A stretch of 15,884 bases of DNA from JAYGED01 sp046582565 (GCA_046582565.1 JAYGED010000137.1:1-15884), one strand, 5' to 3'. Positions 1 to 7,335 are shown, counted from the stretch's first letter. Notes: generated by a model from the letters alone, not told the origin. Translations and numbers: made by a program.

Positions 1-158
1 ACATCACCGATCCGCGCCGCGTCCCCTCGCTTGCCGCCATCGTAAATCTCGGACAGCGCAAGGAGACGGCGGCTCTGCCCAGCGTCCTTCGACGTCTTGG
101 CCAAGCGCCGCAATCCCGCGCCATTGAAATCTTCCCGTAACACAACCGTTCTTCCCAT
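1..158 (-). CDS. IS630-family transposase, N-terminal part (runs off left edge)
   Basis: The minus strand encodes 52 residues beginning MGRTVVLREDFNGAGLRRLA and continuing with SKDAGQSRRLLALSEIYDGG and a DAARIG segment. This matches, from memory, the N-terminal helix-turn-helix region of IS630/Tc1-mariner-type transposases, where the phrase SKDAxQSRRLLAL is typical. The product would bind the element's ends and catalyse cut-and-paste transposition with a DDE domain, which lies outside the window. The ATG at 158 is chosen because GGAGG (165-169) lies six bases upstream. The frame stays open upstream to an ATG at 377, but that extension resembles nothing I know. The terminal inverted repeat could not be identified, so the element's right boundary is unknown, and I cannot tell whether it is intact. 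Confidence 0.72.
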   Translation of the reverse strand, partial: MGRTVVLREDFNGAGLRRLAKTSKDAGQSRRLLALSEIYDGGKRGDAARIGD

Positions 159-424
159 GGCAAACCTCCAAATCTGTTCCCTCATTGATTCAGACTTTTG
201 GCCGCTTGGGAATCCCCTAATTGAGTCGCGCTTAATGCTCGCTGGTATAAGGCGGCAGCCATAACCGGACATTCGTCGGTGCCTTGGAGGTCCAAAATCG
301 ACCAACGGATGGCTGTGGAAGGGATGCATTTCTCTAGGCGATGGAACGGTGGTCCCTTTTTGCTCCGCCGTTGACATCTCAAACCGGGATACGACTCACG
401 GTCCGCCCGATTTTGACTATCCGG
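159..424. other. Gene-free stretch between transposase and permease genes
   Basis: No convincing gene is seen. The stretch probably contains the end of the IS630 element and the 3' flank of the transporter operon. A GGACATTCG motif at 267-275 resembles the tail of the dispersed palindromic repeat found at 11421-14568, but no matching stem arm is present. I see no clear intrinsic terminator for the minus-strand operon. Confidence 0.4.
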
Positions 425-1267
425 TTACGACGGGGTTATGCCGCGCAAGCGTTCGCCGCGGCGGCGCAGCAACTCCATAACCGTCATCAGCATGATCGAG
501 AGGATGATCAGCAGGGTCGCGGCCGCCGTGATGGTCGGGCTGATCAGTTCGCGAATGCCGCTCCACATACGCCGGGGAACGGTGTGCTGCTCGGTCGAGG
601 CAAGGAACAGCACCACCACCAGCTCGTCCCATGAGGTGGCGAAGGCGAACAACGCGCCCGACACCACGCCGGGCAGGATGATGGGCAGGGTCACCAAAAG
701 GAACACACGTACCGGATTGGCGCCCAATATTGATCCGGCGCGCACCAGGTTCTGGTCAAACCCGACCAGGGTCGCGGTCACCGTTATCACCACGAAGGGC
801 GCGCCGAGTGCGGCATGGGCGAGAATGATGCCGAACAGGTTGCTGACCAGACCGACCTTGGCGTAGAAATAGAACATGCCGACAGCGGTGATGACGATCG
901 GCACGATGATCGGTGAGATCAGCACCGCCATGATCAGGCCTTTGAAGGGGAACTTTGTCCGCGTCATGCCCAACGCCGCCAACGTGCCCAGCACGGTGGC
1001 CAGGGTGGCGGCGGAGAAGCCGACGATGATACTGTTGACGATCGAGCGCTGCCAGAGGAGCGATATCGGGCTGTCGCCGAAGATCTCGTTGTACCAGCGC
1101 AGCGAAAAGCCGGGCATGGGATAAGTGAAATACGGCTCCGAATTGAACGACAGCGGTATGATCACGATGATTGGCACGATCAGGAACATGAAGATCAGCG
1201 CACAGAGGATGCGGAAGACGTAGTACCAGACCCTCTCGATCGGTGTCGCGTATGGGGCTAGCGCCAT
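425..1267 (-). CDS. PotC-type ABC transporter inner-membrane permease
   Basis: This 280-residue integral membrane protein is the second permease of a polyamine/opine-type ABC importer. A first membrane helix lies at about residues 20-40, followed by further helices at about 78-100, 110-134, 143-165, 198-220 and 245-265. The cytoplasmic EAA loop, which docks on the ATPase, is visible at about 176-202 (RAGSILGANPVRVFLL, then LPIILPG). The length matches E. coli PotC (about 264 aa) and its relatives. It starts 3 bases after the stop of the preceding permease gene, with only a weak GAG-type ribosome site, so translational coupling is likely. It is the last gene of the four-gene operon. The substrate is not readable from the permease; a polyamine or another small cationic or amino compound is the family expectation. 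Confidence 0.88.
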   Translation of the reverse strand: MALAPYATPIERVWYYVFRILCALIFMFLIVPIIVIIPLSFNSEPYFTYPMPGFSLRWYNEIFGDSPISLLWQRSIVNSIIVGFSAATLATVLGTLAALGMTRTKFPFKGLIMAVLISPIIVPIVITAVGMFYFYAKVGLVSNLFGIILAHAALGAPFVVITVTATLVGFDQNLVRAGSILGANPVRVFLLVTLPIILPGVVSGALFAFATSWDELVVVLFLASTEQHTVPRRMWSGIRELISPTITAAATLLIILSIMLMTVMELLRRRGERLRGITPS

Positions 1268-1270
1268 GGT

Positions 1271-2533
1271 TTAACTCAACTTCAGATTGTCGACGCCGAC
1301 AAGCTTGTTGTACATGGCGAAGAACACCATGACCACGCTGAGCAAGACCACGCTGAGCGCGGCGGCCAGCCCCCAGTTGACGGCAACGTTGGTGTTGAAG
1401 GCGATAAAGAAACTCAGCATCTGGTCCTTGGGCCCGCCGACCAGCGCCGGCGTAATGTAGTAGCCCAGCGATATGATGAACACCAGAAGCACCCCGGCGC
1501 CGATTCCCGGAATGGTTTGCGGCAGATAGACGATGATGAAGGAGCGCAAGGGGTGGGCTCCAAGCGATATCCCGGCGCGCATGTTGCTGGGCGAGATGCC
1601 CTTCATGACGGCGAAGATGGGCAGCACCATGAACGGCAACAGGATGTGCACCATGGCGATATAAACCCCGAGGCGGTTGTGAATGAGCTGGATGCGCTCA
1701 TCCCACAACCCGATCATCACCGCCAGGTCGTTGACCAGTCCATGGGTTTGCAGCAACACCACCCAGGCCGTAGTGCGGACCAGCAGCGAGGTCCAGAACG
1801 GCAGCAGCACCAGCAGCAGCAGGATGTTGCTCTTGCGGGTCGGCAGGGTGGCCAGCAGGTAGGAAATCGGGAACCCCAGCAGCAGGCAGAGGGCCGTGAC
1901 CACAAAGCTCATCCATATGGTCTGGAAAAGCATGTGGACGTAGATCGACACCCTCTTGGGTGCATCGATAATATTGCCCTGACCATCAATACGTTTATCG
2001 ATGGCCGTCAGCAGATAAAAGGCTGTATAGGCCGGCGACGCCGTCTTGATGGTGGTCCAATACTTGGTTTCGCCCCACCGCTTGTCTACGGCGATGAAGG
2101 CGTCGATGATCTCATCGTCCGAGGTCTCGGGCGGCGGTATCTTGCGGGCGGACGTCTTGATCATCGAGCGATAGCCCGAGATCTCGTAGTTGAGGCGCTT
2201 GGCTACCCGGCCGTGAATTTTGGCCTTCTTGGCGGCGGCCAATTCGATCGCGAAGGCCTGGAATACCTCGGGGTCCGGCAGGCCGACACCATCCCACTCC
2301 TGAAGCAATTCGGCGGTTTTCGGCAAAATTTTGGGAACCACCGCGTTCTCCACGCTGAGCGACAGCATCGAGAAGATCGGTGAGATGAAAGTCACCATGA
2401 GGAACAGAAACAGCGGTGCGACCAGGGCAAACGCGCCCAATTTGCGCCACCGTTCCGCCCGCGCCAACTTGGTTTTGAGCGATACGCCGTCGTCAGCCTG
2501 AATTAATTCGGCGGTGGAACTCGTAGCGACCAT
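1271..2533 (-). CDS. PotB-type ABC transporter permease with large periplasmic insert
   Basis: This 420-residue inner-membrane permease pairs with the downstream PotC-type subunit. Helix 1 is at about residues 33-57. About 145 hydrophilic residues (58-202, rich in Lys, Glu and Asp) follow before helix 2 at about 203-228. Further helices lie at about 237-261, 288-310, 341-361 and 386-407. The EAA loop is at about 319-343 (RAGISLGAHPLRSF, then YLPQTIPG). E. coli PotB is only about 275 residues, so the insert accounts for the extra length; it should lie in the periplasm facing the binding protein. No Shine-Dalgarno sequence is evident before the ATG. The gene lies 81 bases after the binding-protein gene, behind a hairpin, which fits lower expression of the permeases than of the binding protein. 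Confidence 0.87.
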   Translation of the reverse strand: MVATSSTAELIQADDGVSLKTKLARAERWRKLGAFALVAPLFLFLMVTFISPIFSMLSLSVENAVVPKILPKTAELLQEWDGVGLPDPEVFQAFAIELAAAKKAKIHGRVAKRLNYEISGYRSMIKTSARKIPPPETSDDEIIDAFIAVDKRWGETKYWTTIKTASPAYTAFYLLTAIDKRIDGQGNIIDAPKRVSIYVHMLFQTIWMSFVVTALCLLLGFPISYLLATLPTRKSNILLLLVLLPFWTSLLVRTTAWVVLLQTHGLVNDLAVMIGLWDERIQLIHNRLGVYIAMVHILLPFMVLPIFAVMKGISPSNMRAGISLGAHPLRSFIIVYLPQTIPGIGAGVLLVFIISLGYYITPALVGGPKDQMLSFFIAFNTNVAVNWGLAAALSVVLLSVVMVFFAMYNKLVGVDNLKLS

Positions 2534-2576
2534 GGTTCAATCGGTATTCAAAAAATTTCTAAACGGGGAAAAGAGG

Positions 2577-2601
2577 CGGGGGAGGCACAAGACCTCCCCC
2601 G
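2577..2601 (-). terminator. Hairpin between binding-protein and permease genes (attenuator or partial terminator)
   Basis: A perfect inverted repeat GGGGGAGG / CCTCCCCC with a 7-base loop, extended by one C-G pair, lies just after the binding-protein stop codon. In the minus-strand transcript it is followed by CTCTTTTCCCC, a short interrupted U tract. A stable stem here could stop part of the transcription or protect the 3' end of the upstream message. Either would raise binding protein over permease, as is common in ABC importer operons. Confidence 0.6.
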
Positions 2602-2614
2602 TCCAATGCAAAAT

Positions 2615-3685
2615 CTACTCCAGAAGCCAAGCTTCGAAACGCTCTTGGAGTTCTTCGCCGCGATCGGCCCAGAACTGGAAGTTGGCGTTGAGGTAGTTCT
2701 TGGTGTTCGCCGGCGCCGTCGGCAGATCCTTAAGAATGGCAGGATCGATAAACGGCACGGCCGCTGTTACCGTCGGTCCGTAGGAGATGTACTTGGACTG
2801 GTTGCCCATCACCTCGGGCCGGCTGGCGTATTCAAGGAACTTATACGCCATATCGAGGTCCGGATGGCCCTTGGGAATGATCCAATAATCCATGTCGAGG
2901 ATCTGGCCGTCCCAGACGATGACGAAGTTCTTTCCTTCATTCTTCACCGCGTTGAAGATCCGCCCGTTCCACGCCGTCGCAAAGACAACTTCCTTGTCGG
3001 CCAGGAGCTGCGGCGGCTGGGCGCCGGCTGTCCACCAGACCTTGACGTGGGGCTTGATCTGGTCAAGCTTGGCGAAGGCTCGGTCGATGCCTTCTTCGGT
3101 GGCCAGGAGATTGAAAATCTGATCCATTGGAACGCCGTCGGCCATCAGGGCGAACTCGAGATTGGGGTCCGGATTGCGGTAAAGCGCCCGGGCTCCGGGG
3201 AACTTCTCGACATCGAAAAGATCGGCCATGGTGGTCGGTCGGGCCCCGCCCTCGGGGAAGACATCGCCGTCAAAGGCATAGATGGTTGACCAGGTAATGG
3301 TGCCGACGCCGCAATCGTGCGCCGCGCCCGGAATAAACTTGTCCCGGCCGCCTATCCTATCGTAATCGATCACCTCGATGGTGCCTTCGTCGCAGCCCTC
3401 GGTAACGTCCGAGGTCTCGGCGTCGATCAGGTGGGTGACGTAGTTGCCGGTGTCGACCATGGCCCGAACCTTGGACATCGAGCCGTCCCACTCGTCCTCG
3501 AGGACGGTGATGCCGAACTCCTTGGCGAAGGGCTCGTAGTAGGCCTTGCGCTGGCTCTCGCTGTAGGCGCCGCCCCACGAGGTGATGGTAATCTTCTCTT
3601 GAGCATAACTTGGCGCCGGATTGGCGATGCCGAGAATGGCGGCACCGGCAAGCGTCATGATCGAGTACTTGAAAACATTTCGCAT
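2615..3685 (-). CDS. Periplasmic substrate-binding protein of a PotD/F-type ABC importer
   Basis: This 356-residue protein has a Sec signal peptide (hydrophobic core about residues 8-22; likely cleavage after SYA at 28, before QEK). The mature protein begins with ITITSWGGAYSESQRKAYYE, the characteristic start of polyamine/opine-type solute-binding proteins. It would capture substrate in the periplasm and deliver it to the two permeases. Two cysteines (98 and 125) could form a disulfide. GAGGAGAG at 3693-3700 gives a strong ribosome site 7-8 bases before the ATG. The gene follows the ATPase after a 198-base gap holding a four-hairpin array, and precedes a terminator-like hairpin. This suggests it is expressed as a separately stabilised segment. 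The substrate is not certain: the binding-pocket residues of PotD and PotF could not be aligned by eye. Confidence 0.88.
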   Translation of the reverse strand: MRNVFKYSIMTLAGAAILGIANPAPSYAQEKITITSWGGAYSESQRKAYYEPFAKEFGITVLEDEWDGSMSKVRAMVDTGNYVTHLIDAETSDVTEGCDEGTIEVIDYDRIGGRDKFIPGAAHDCGVGTITWSTIYAFDGDVFPEGGARPTTMADLFDVEKFPGARALYRNPDPNLEFALMADGVPMDQIFNLLATEEGIDRAFAKLDQIKPHVKVWWTAGAQPPQLLADKEVVFATAWNGRIFNAVKNEGKNFVIVWDGQILDMDYWIIPKGHPDLDMAYKFLEYASRPEVMGNQSKYISYGPTVTAAVPFIDPAILKDLPTAPANTKNYLNANFQFWADRGEELQERFEAWLLE

Positions 3686-3710
3686 GGGTGATCTCTCCTC
3701 TGTTACTGTG

Positions 3711-3805
3711 ATGCCAGTTTGTACTGGTTCTTCGTCATGCCAGCTTATGCTGGTTTATTGCCATGCCAGCTCGCGCTGACGGTGAATCGTTCCAGCATAC
3801 GCCGG
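3711..3805 (-). repeat. Four tandem 26-bp palindromic units (RNA hairpin array)
   Basis: Units begin at 3711, 3737, 3763 and 3789, an exact 26-bp period. Each holds a 14-base palindrome: CCAGTTTGTACTGG, CCAGCTTATGCTGG, CCAGCTCGCGCTGA and CCAGCATACGCCGG. Read on the minus strand, which is the transporter mRNA, every unit folds into a 5-bp stem with a 4-base loop. Units 1 and 2 differ by a compensated pair (C-G versus U-A). The changes in units 3 and 4 become G-U wobbles on this strand but mismatches on the other. The array ends about 25 bases before the binding-protein start codon and just upstream of its ribosome site. Confidence 0.8.
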
Positions 3806-3883
3806 TAACCTATTATCGTTTCGATCAAGATCTTAATTCCACAATACACTAAATTATCAAGTGGCCCTCTTGTCTATGATTGT

Positions 3884-4972
3884 TTAGTCCGAGTCGAGGG
3901 CTCGGCAGTCATAGCTCTTCCAACCGATGGGTATGGTTTCACCAATCTCAATACGCGGCGCGTTTTCCGAGCGCGCCACCTTGATGATGAAATCGTTATG
4001 TCCGCAAACGTCGACGCGCACGCGGGTGTGGTCGCCGAGATAGATGAGTTCTTCCACCCGGCAATCGAAACGGTTTGGAACGCTGTCGGCCGACGGATTG
4101 AACAGCACACTCTCGGGCCTGATTGAAAGGATCGTACGGGAGCCCACGCCTTCGACATTGACAGCCAGCGCCTGGACACTGCCGCCGCCCTCGATATTGA
4201 CCGTGCAGTTTTCGCCGTTCAGCTCCGTGATCTCACCGACGAGCCGGTTGTTTTCACCGATAAACTGGGCGACGAAAGAGTTTTGGGGCTGTTCGTAGAG
4301 TTCCTTGGGCGTCGCGATCTGCTGGACCTCGCCGTCGTTGAACACGACAATACGGTTCGACATGGTCAGCGCTTCGGACTGGTCGTGAGTGACATAGACG
4401 AAGGTGACGCCCACATGCTCGTGAATGTGCTTGAGTTCGATTTGCATCTGCTCACGCAACTGCTTGTCCAGAGCGCCCAAAGGCTCGTCCATGAGCACCA
4501 GCTTGGGCTCATAGACCAGGGCACGGGCCACGGCAACCCGCTGCTGCTGTCCGCCCGATAGTTGGGCCGGCCGGCGCCGCTCATATCCCCCCAATTGAAC
4601 CATGTCGAGAGCGCGACCAACCTGTCCAGCTTCATCCTCCCGCGGCAGCTTGCGCGCGCGCAGCGGGAAGGCGAGGTTCTCGTAGACGGTCATATGCGGG
4701 AACAGAGCATAGTTCTGAAACACCATGCCGATGTCGCGCTTGTGGGGCGGCACATTGCGCAGGGATTGTCCGGCGAGTTCAATAGTGCCGCGAGTCATCG
4801 TCTCGAAGCCGGCGAGCATCAGCAGCGTTGTCGTCTTGCCCGACCCCGACGGGCCCAGCAAGGTAAGAAATTCTCCTTTTTCTATCTCGAGGTTGAGGTC
4901 CTTGACGACCAGAAGCTCGCCATCATAACTCTTCTGGACCCGATCGAACTTGACGATCGTGTCGTTGCTCAC
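3884..4972 (-). CDS. PotA-type ABC transporter ATPase
   Basis: This 362-residue cytoplasmic ATPase powers the importer. Motifs seen are Walker A GPSGSGKT (40-47), Q-loop Gln86 in VFQNYALFPH, signature LSGGQ (138-142), Walker B LVLMDE (158-163), D-loop GALD (166-169) and switch His196 in THD. The C-terminal ~100 residues form a TOBE-type regulatory domain (IRPESVLF near 285). The length matches PotA/FbpC-type subunits of polyamine and related importers. The start is a GTG, supported by AGGAGGA at 4980-4986 and by the residue order MSNDTIVKFDRVQKSY. It is the first gene of the operon and lies behind an extended -10 promoter candidate. All catalytic residues are present. Confidence 0.92.
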   Translation of the reverse strand: MSNDTIVKFDRVQKSYDGELLVVKDLNLEIEKGEFLTLLGPSGSGKTTTLLMLAGFETMTRGTIELAGQSLRNVPPHKRDIGMVFQNYALFPHMTVYENLAFPLRARKLPREDEAGQVGRALDMVQLGGYERRRPAQLSGGQQQRVAVARALVYEPKLVLMDEPLGALDKQLREQMQIELKHIHEHVGVTFVYVTHDQSEALTMSNRIVVFNDGEVQQIATPKELYEQPQNSFVAQFIGENNRLVGEITELNGENCTVNIEGGGSVQALAVNVEGVGSRTILSIRPESVLFNPSADSVPNRFDCRVEELIYLGDHTRVRVDVCGHNDFIIKVARSENAPRIEIGETIPIGWKSYDCRALDSD

Positions 4973-4998
4973 AGACAGTCCTCCTCAGCAATTTAGTC

Positions 4999-5004
4999 TA
5001 TATA
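4999..5004 (-). promoter_or_regulatory. Candidate -10 element of the transporter operon promoter
   Basis: On the minus strand TGGTATATAGAC contains an extended -10 (TG-N-TATATA). It lies about 27 bases before the GTG start of the ATPase gene and upstream of its AGGAGGA ribosome site. No good -35 hexamer is seen 16-18 bases further upstream, so recognition may depend on the TG extension or an activator. Confidence 0.4.
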
Positions 5005-5156
5005 CCACGCTCCCATCACGACGCCTTCCACAGGCAAACCAATGGGCGTAGCTTAATTTTGGCTGCCAATAGCACCCGCTAGCGGCCGATGTGTCAACCT
5101 TGAATGCGTTAACCCTATCGTGTGCGGCGGTTTCCTCTGGGCTAAACCACAACCGG

Positions 5157-5191
5157 TTGCGCGGCGCGGCGCGATCCGGCAATATCGCGCC
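5157..5191 (+). promoter_or_regulatory. Candidate promoter giving a leaderless DUF1194 transcript
   Basis: TTGCGC (5157-5162), a 17-base spacer and CAATAT (5180-5185) are followed by exactly six bases and then the ATG. No Shine-Dalgarno sequence is present. The geometry suits transcription starting at or near the start codon. Each hexamer matches the sigma-70 consensus at only three positions, so the call is tentative. Confidence 0.3.
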
Positions 5192-5911
5192 ATGACTTCG
5201 ACGCGAAGAGCCCGGCGCGCGGCCGGCTGGATGGCGGCGGGCGGCTTCGTGGCGCTGGCCGCGCTGTTCGTGGCGCCCGCGGCGCGGGCCCAGCAGATGG
5301 CCGTCGATGTCGAACTGGTGCTCGGCATCGATTGCTCATACAGCGTGAACTCCGACGAGTTCGACCTGCAGATGCGGGGGCTCGCTCAGGCCTTCGAGAG
5401 CACGCAAGTCCAGCAGGCGATCCAGGGCAGCACGCGGGGCGTAATCGCCGTGATCGTTGTCCAGTGGTCGGACGGAGCTTCCCAGGATATTGCCGTGCCC
5501 TGGACGCTGGTCTACGACGCCAACTCGGTGCGGCGGCTAGCCCAGGCCATCCGTTCGGCGCCACGGCTGTCCCCTACCGGCGCGACCTCGATCTCGGCCA
5601 TGGTCGAGATCGGCGTTGCCCTGTTCAACGCCAATCAATTCACCGGCGACCGCTGGGTAATCGACATTTCGGCCGACGGTTTCAACAACACTGGCCCTCC
5701 GATGCCGCTGCTCAAGCGCTATGCCGAAATAAACGGAGTGACGCTCAACGGCCTTGCGATCATCGACGAGAAACCCGAGCTCGAGTCCTATTTCCAGTAC
5801 CGGGTCATTACCGGGCCCGGGGCCTTCGTGATCACCGCCAACGACTACGCCGCCTACGGCGACGCCATCAGGCGCAAGCTCCTGCGAGAGATCATCAAGC
5901 CGATTTCGTAG
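5192..5911 (+). CDS. DUF1194 secreted von Willebrand factor type A-like protein
   Basis: This 239-residue protein has an Arg-rich N-terminus, a hydrophobic signal segment (about 14-31) and a likely signal peptidase site after ARA at 33. The mature part starts a VWA-like fold (VDVELVLGIDCSYSVN) with a metal-ion-dependent adhesion site motif DxSxS at 47-51 (DCSYS). Further candidate MIDAS residues are the Thr in PTGATSI and the Asp in DISADGFNNTG. Proteins of this family are common in Alphaproteobacteria; their role is not established, but a metal-dependent protein-binding role in the periplasm is the usual inference. An in-frame start exists further upstream (5120), but the ATG at 5192 places the signal peptide correctly. 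It is divergent from the transporter operon and converges with a decayed Rieske gene 7 bases away. Confidence 0.85.
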   Translation: MTSTRRARRAAGWMAAGGFVALAALFVAPAARAQQMAVDVELVLGIDCSYSVNSDEFDLQMRGLAQAFESTQVQQAIQGSTRGVIAVIVVQWSDGASQDIAVPWTLVYDANSVRRLAQAIRSAPRLSPTGATSISAMVEIGVALFNANQFTGDRWVIDISADGFNNTGPPMPLLKRYAEINGVTLNGLAIIDEKPELESYFQYRVITGPGAFVITANDYAAYGDAIRRKLLREIIKPIS

Positions 5912-5918
5912 GCGCGTC

Positions 5919-6125
5919 TCAGAAATTGGTTGGGACGTACTCGAGAATTTGCTGCTGGTAAAAGCTTAGCGCCGATTCCCATTTCGACAGGGGACCGATC
6001 TCGCATTTGGGGGAGCCCATTCCGTTTTGTACGGCCTCGCAGGCGTAAATGTCCTCCAGCATGACATTGTCGGAATCCAACGGATGCACGTCCTTGAGCG
6101 GCACGCGGATGAATGCCGCCGGTAT
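5919..6125 (-). pseudogene. C-terminal remnant of a probable Rieske-type ring-hydroxylating oxygenase alpha subunit
   Basis: Sixty-eight residues in one open frame, closed upstream by a TAG, contain VMLEDIYACEAVQNGMGSPK followed by GPLSKWESALSFYQQQI. This matches, from memory, the C-terminal helix region of Rieske non-heme iron oxygenases (pattern ED-x3-CE-xxQ-x-G, then GPLS-x3-E). The Rieske centre (CxH...CxxH) and the iron-binding 2-His-1-Asp site would lie in the missing ~300 residues. No other frame upstream continues the protein, so this is a deletion remnant, not a frameshift. The in-frame GTG at 6104 has no convincing ribosome site. It lies directly downstream of the M24 gene on the same strand and may be the last relic of the same catabolic operon. 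The family assignment rests on a short tail and is moderate. Confidence 0.5.
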
Positions 6126-6175
6126 CTACGAAGACTATATCCACCCGAGCCTGCGGATCTAAAACGCGCCCCCGG

Positions 6176-7335
6176 TTAGCGGCAGACGTGGTAATCGGGC
6201 GTGAGTTGGCTCAGCACCTCGCGCCCGTTCTCGGTGATCACGATGGTGTGGCCCAGGGACATCGCCAGGCCGGCGTCGGCATCGATCAAGATGGCGTGCA
6301 GGAAGAGCACCATGCCGGGCGCGGCCGGCATCGGGTTTCCCGAATAGAGCATCGGCGGCACGTCCATCCATGTCGGCCTGTAGGTCGCCCCCAGGGAATA
6401 GCCGCAGGCGGACATGCGGTGGGCGCCGAAACCGGCGGCGTCGAAGACCCGGGGATGGGCGTCGTCGATGCCGCCCAGGGGCCGCCCGGGGGCCGCCGCC
6501 TCGGTCATCGCGGTCATCGCCTCGCGGGTCACCTCGAACATGGTGCACTGACGGTCGTTACCCTCGCCGATGGCCACAGTGCGCATCAGGCAGGCGCAGT
6601 AGTGGCGATAGCTACAGGCGAATTCGAGGGTCAATTGATCGATTGGATCGAGATGGCGGGGGCCGGTCGCCGAGCGGATCAACAACGCCCTCTCGCCCGA
6701 GCCAAGCACCGGACCCGACGGCGGCAAGTCGCCGCCGCCCCTCAAGTTGACACTCTGCCCGGCGGCCGAGATGTCGCCCTCGAAGGCCCCGGGGCCGGCG
6801 GCCCCCAGCATGGCTTGCAGCGAATCGTCGGCCAGTTCGGCGGCACGGCGGACATAGGCGATTTCCGCCGGTGACTTGACCACGCGGAGAGTGCGGATCA
6901 GGTTCGAGGCGTCCTCCAATCGGCACCAGCCGTCGAGCCGCCGGCGCAGGCGCTGGTGGTTGAAGCCGGTCAGCCCGTATCTGTTCAGCTCGACTCCGAT
7001 GCGCCCCCCTTGAGGCCCTTCTCCTCAAGGATCGCCTGAAGATCCTCGGTCGGGTCGGCCTCTTCCGTATCGTACCAAACACAGATGTCCTCAATGATCG
7101 AGGTATGGCGGGCCTGTTCCAGGTCGGGCCGCCGGGTGAGCAGGGTCACCGGCTGGTCGTCGGCGGTCAGGATCAGGCATTGGAAGAAGACGAAGCCGCT
7201 GGTGTCGTAGCCGGTCAGGTAATAATCGCTTTCCTGGGAAAAACACAGAATGGCGTCGAAGCCGTTATCCGACAAATGTCTCCGCGCTCTGGAAATTCGT
7301 CCCGTCAATTCATCCATTGAAAAGTGAAGGGCCAT
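6176..7335 (-). pseudogene. Creatinase/ectoine hydrolase-like M24-fold protein, split by one frameshift
   Basis: Residues 1-110 (MALHFSMDELTGRISRARRH onward, with YYLTGYDTSGFVFFQ) form a creatinase-type N-terminal domain. The rest (RIGVELNRYGLTGFN, then LRVVKSPAEIAYVRRAAELA) is the pita-bread domain in another frame. The two join at a run of six G on the minus strand (7004-7009): one extra G restores a protein of about 386 residues, the normal family length. The usual M24 metal ligands are replaced (LEFAC for DxG, YCACLMRT for YxSDITRT, ACGYSLG for the GHG-type His motif, FLHAI for xEP). A His at about 228 (GPRHLDP) is in the place of the creatinase catalytic His. This points to a metal-independent C-N hydrolase, as in creatinase and ectoine hydrolase DoeA. 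GGGAG lies eight bases before the ATG. It follows the M20 gene after 19 bases. Confidence 0.72.

Noticed and set aside
182..382. Minus-strand open frame of 66 codons left of the transporter operon
   Set aside because: No family resemblance and no clear ribosome site; it overlaps in another frame the stretch that should hold the IS end.
3711..3805. CRISPR-like or phage attachment repeat
   Set aside because: The repeat period is only 26 bases including the linker, with 9-12-base linkers, far too short for spacers; pairing evidence favours RNA hairpins.
5120..5191. Longer start for the DUF1194 protein
   Set aside because: It adds 24 residues before the signal peptide, including polar segments that would spoil it; the ATG at 5192 fits a secreted protein.
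4985..5328. Overlapping minus-strand frames between the ATPase and DUF1194 genes
   Set aside because: They run antisense through the DUF1194 signal peptide or the transporter promoter and have low-complexity Arg/Ala/Pro composition typical of GC-rich shadow frames.
6061..6162. Plus-strand frame ending GIYEDYIHPSLRI before a TAA
   Set aside because: It looks like a gene's C-terminus but is too short to assign, and overlaps the Rieske relic on the other strand; noted only as a possible deletion junction.
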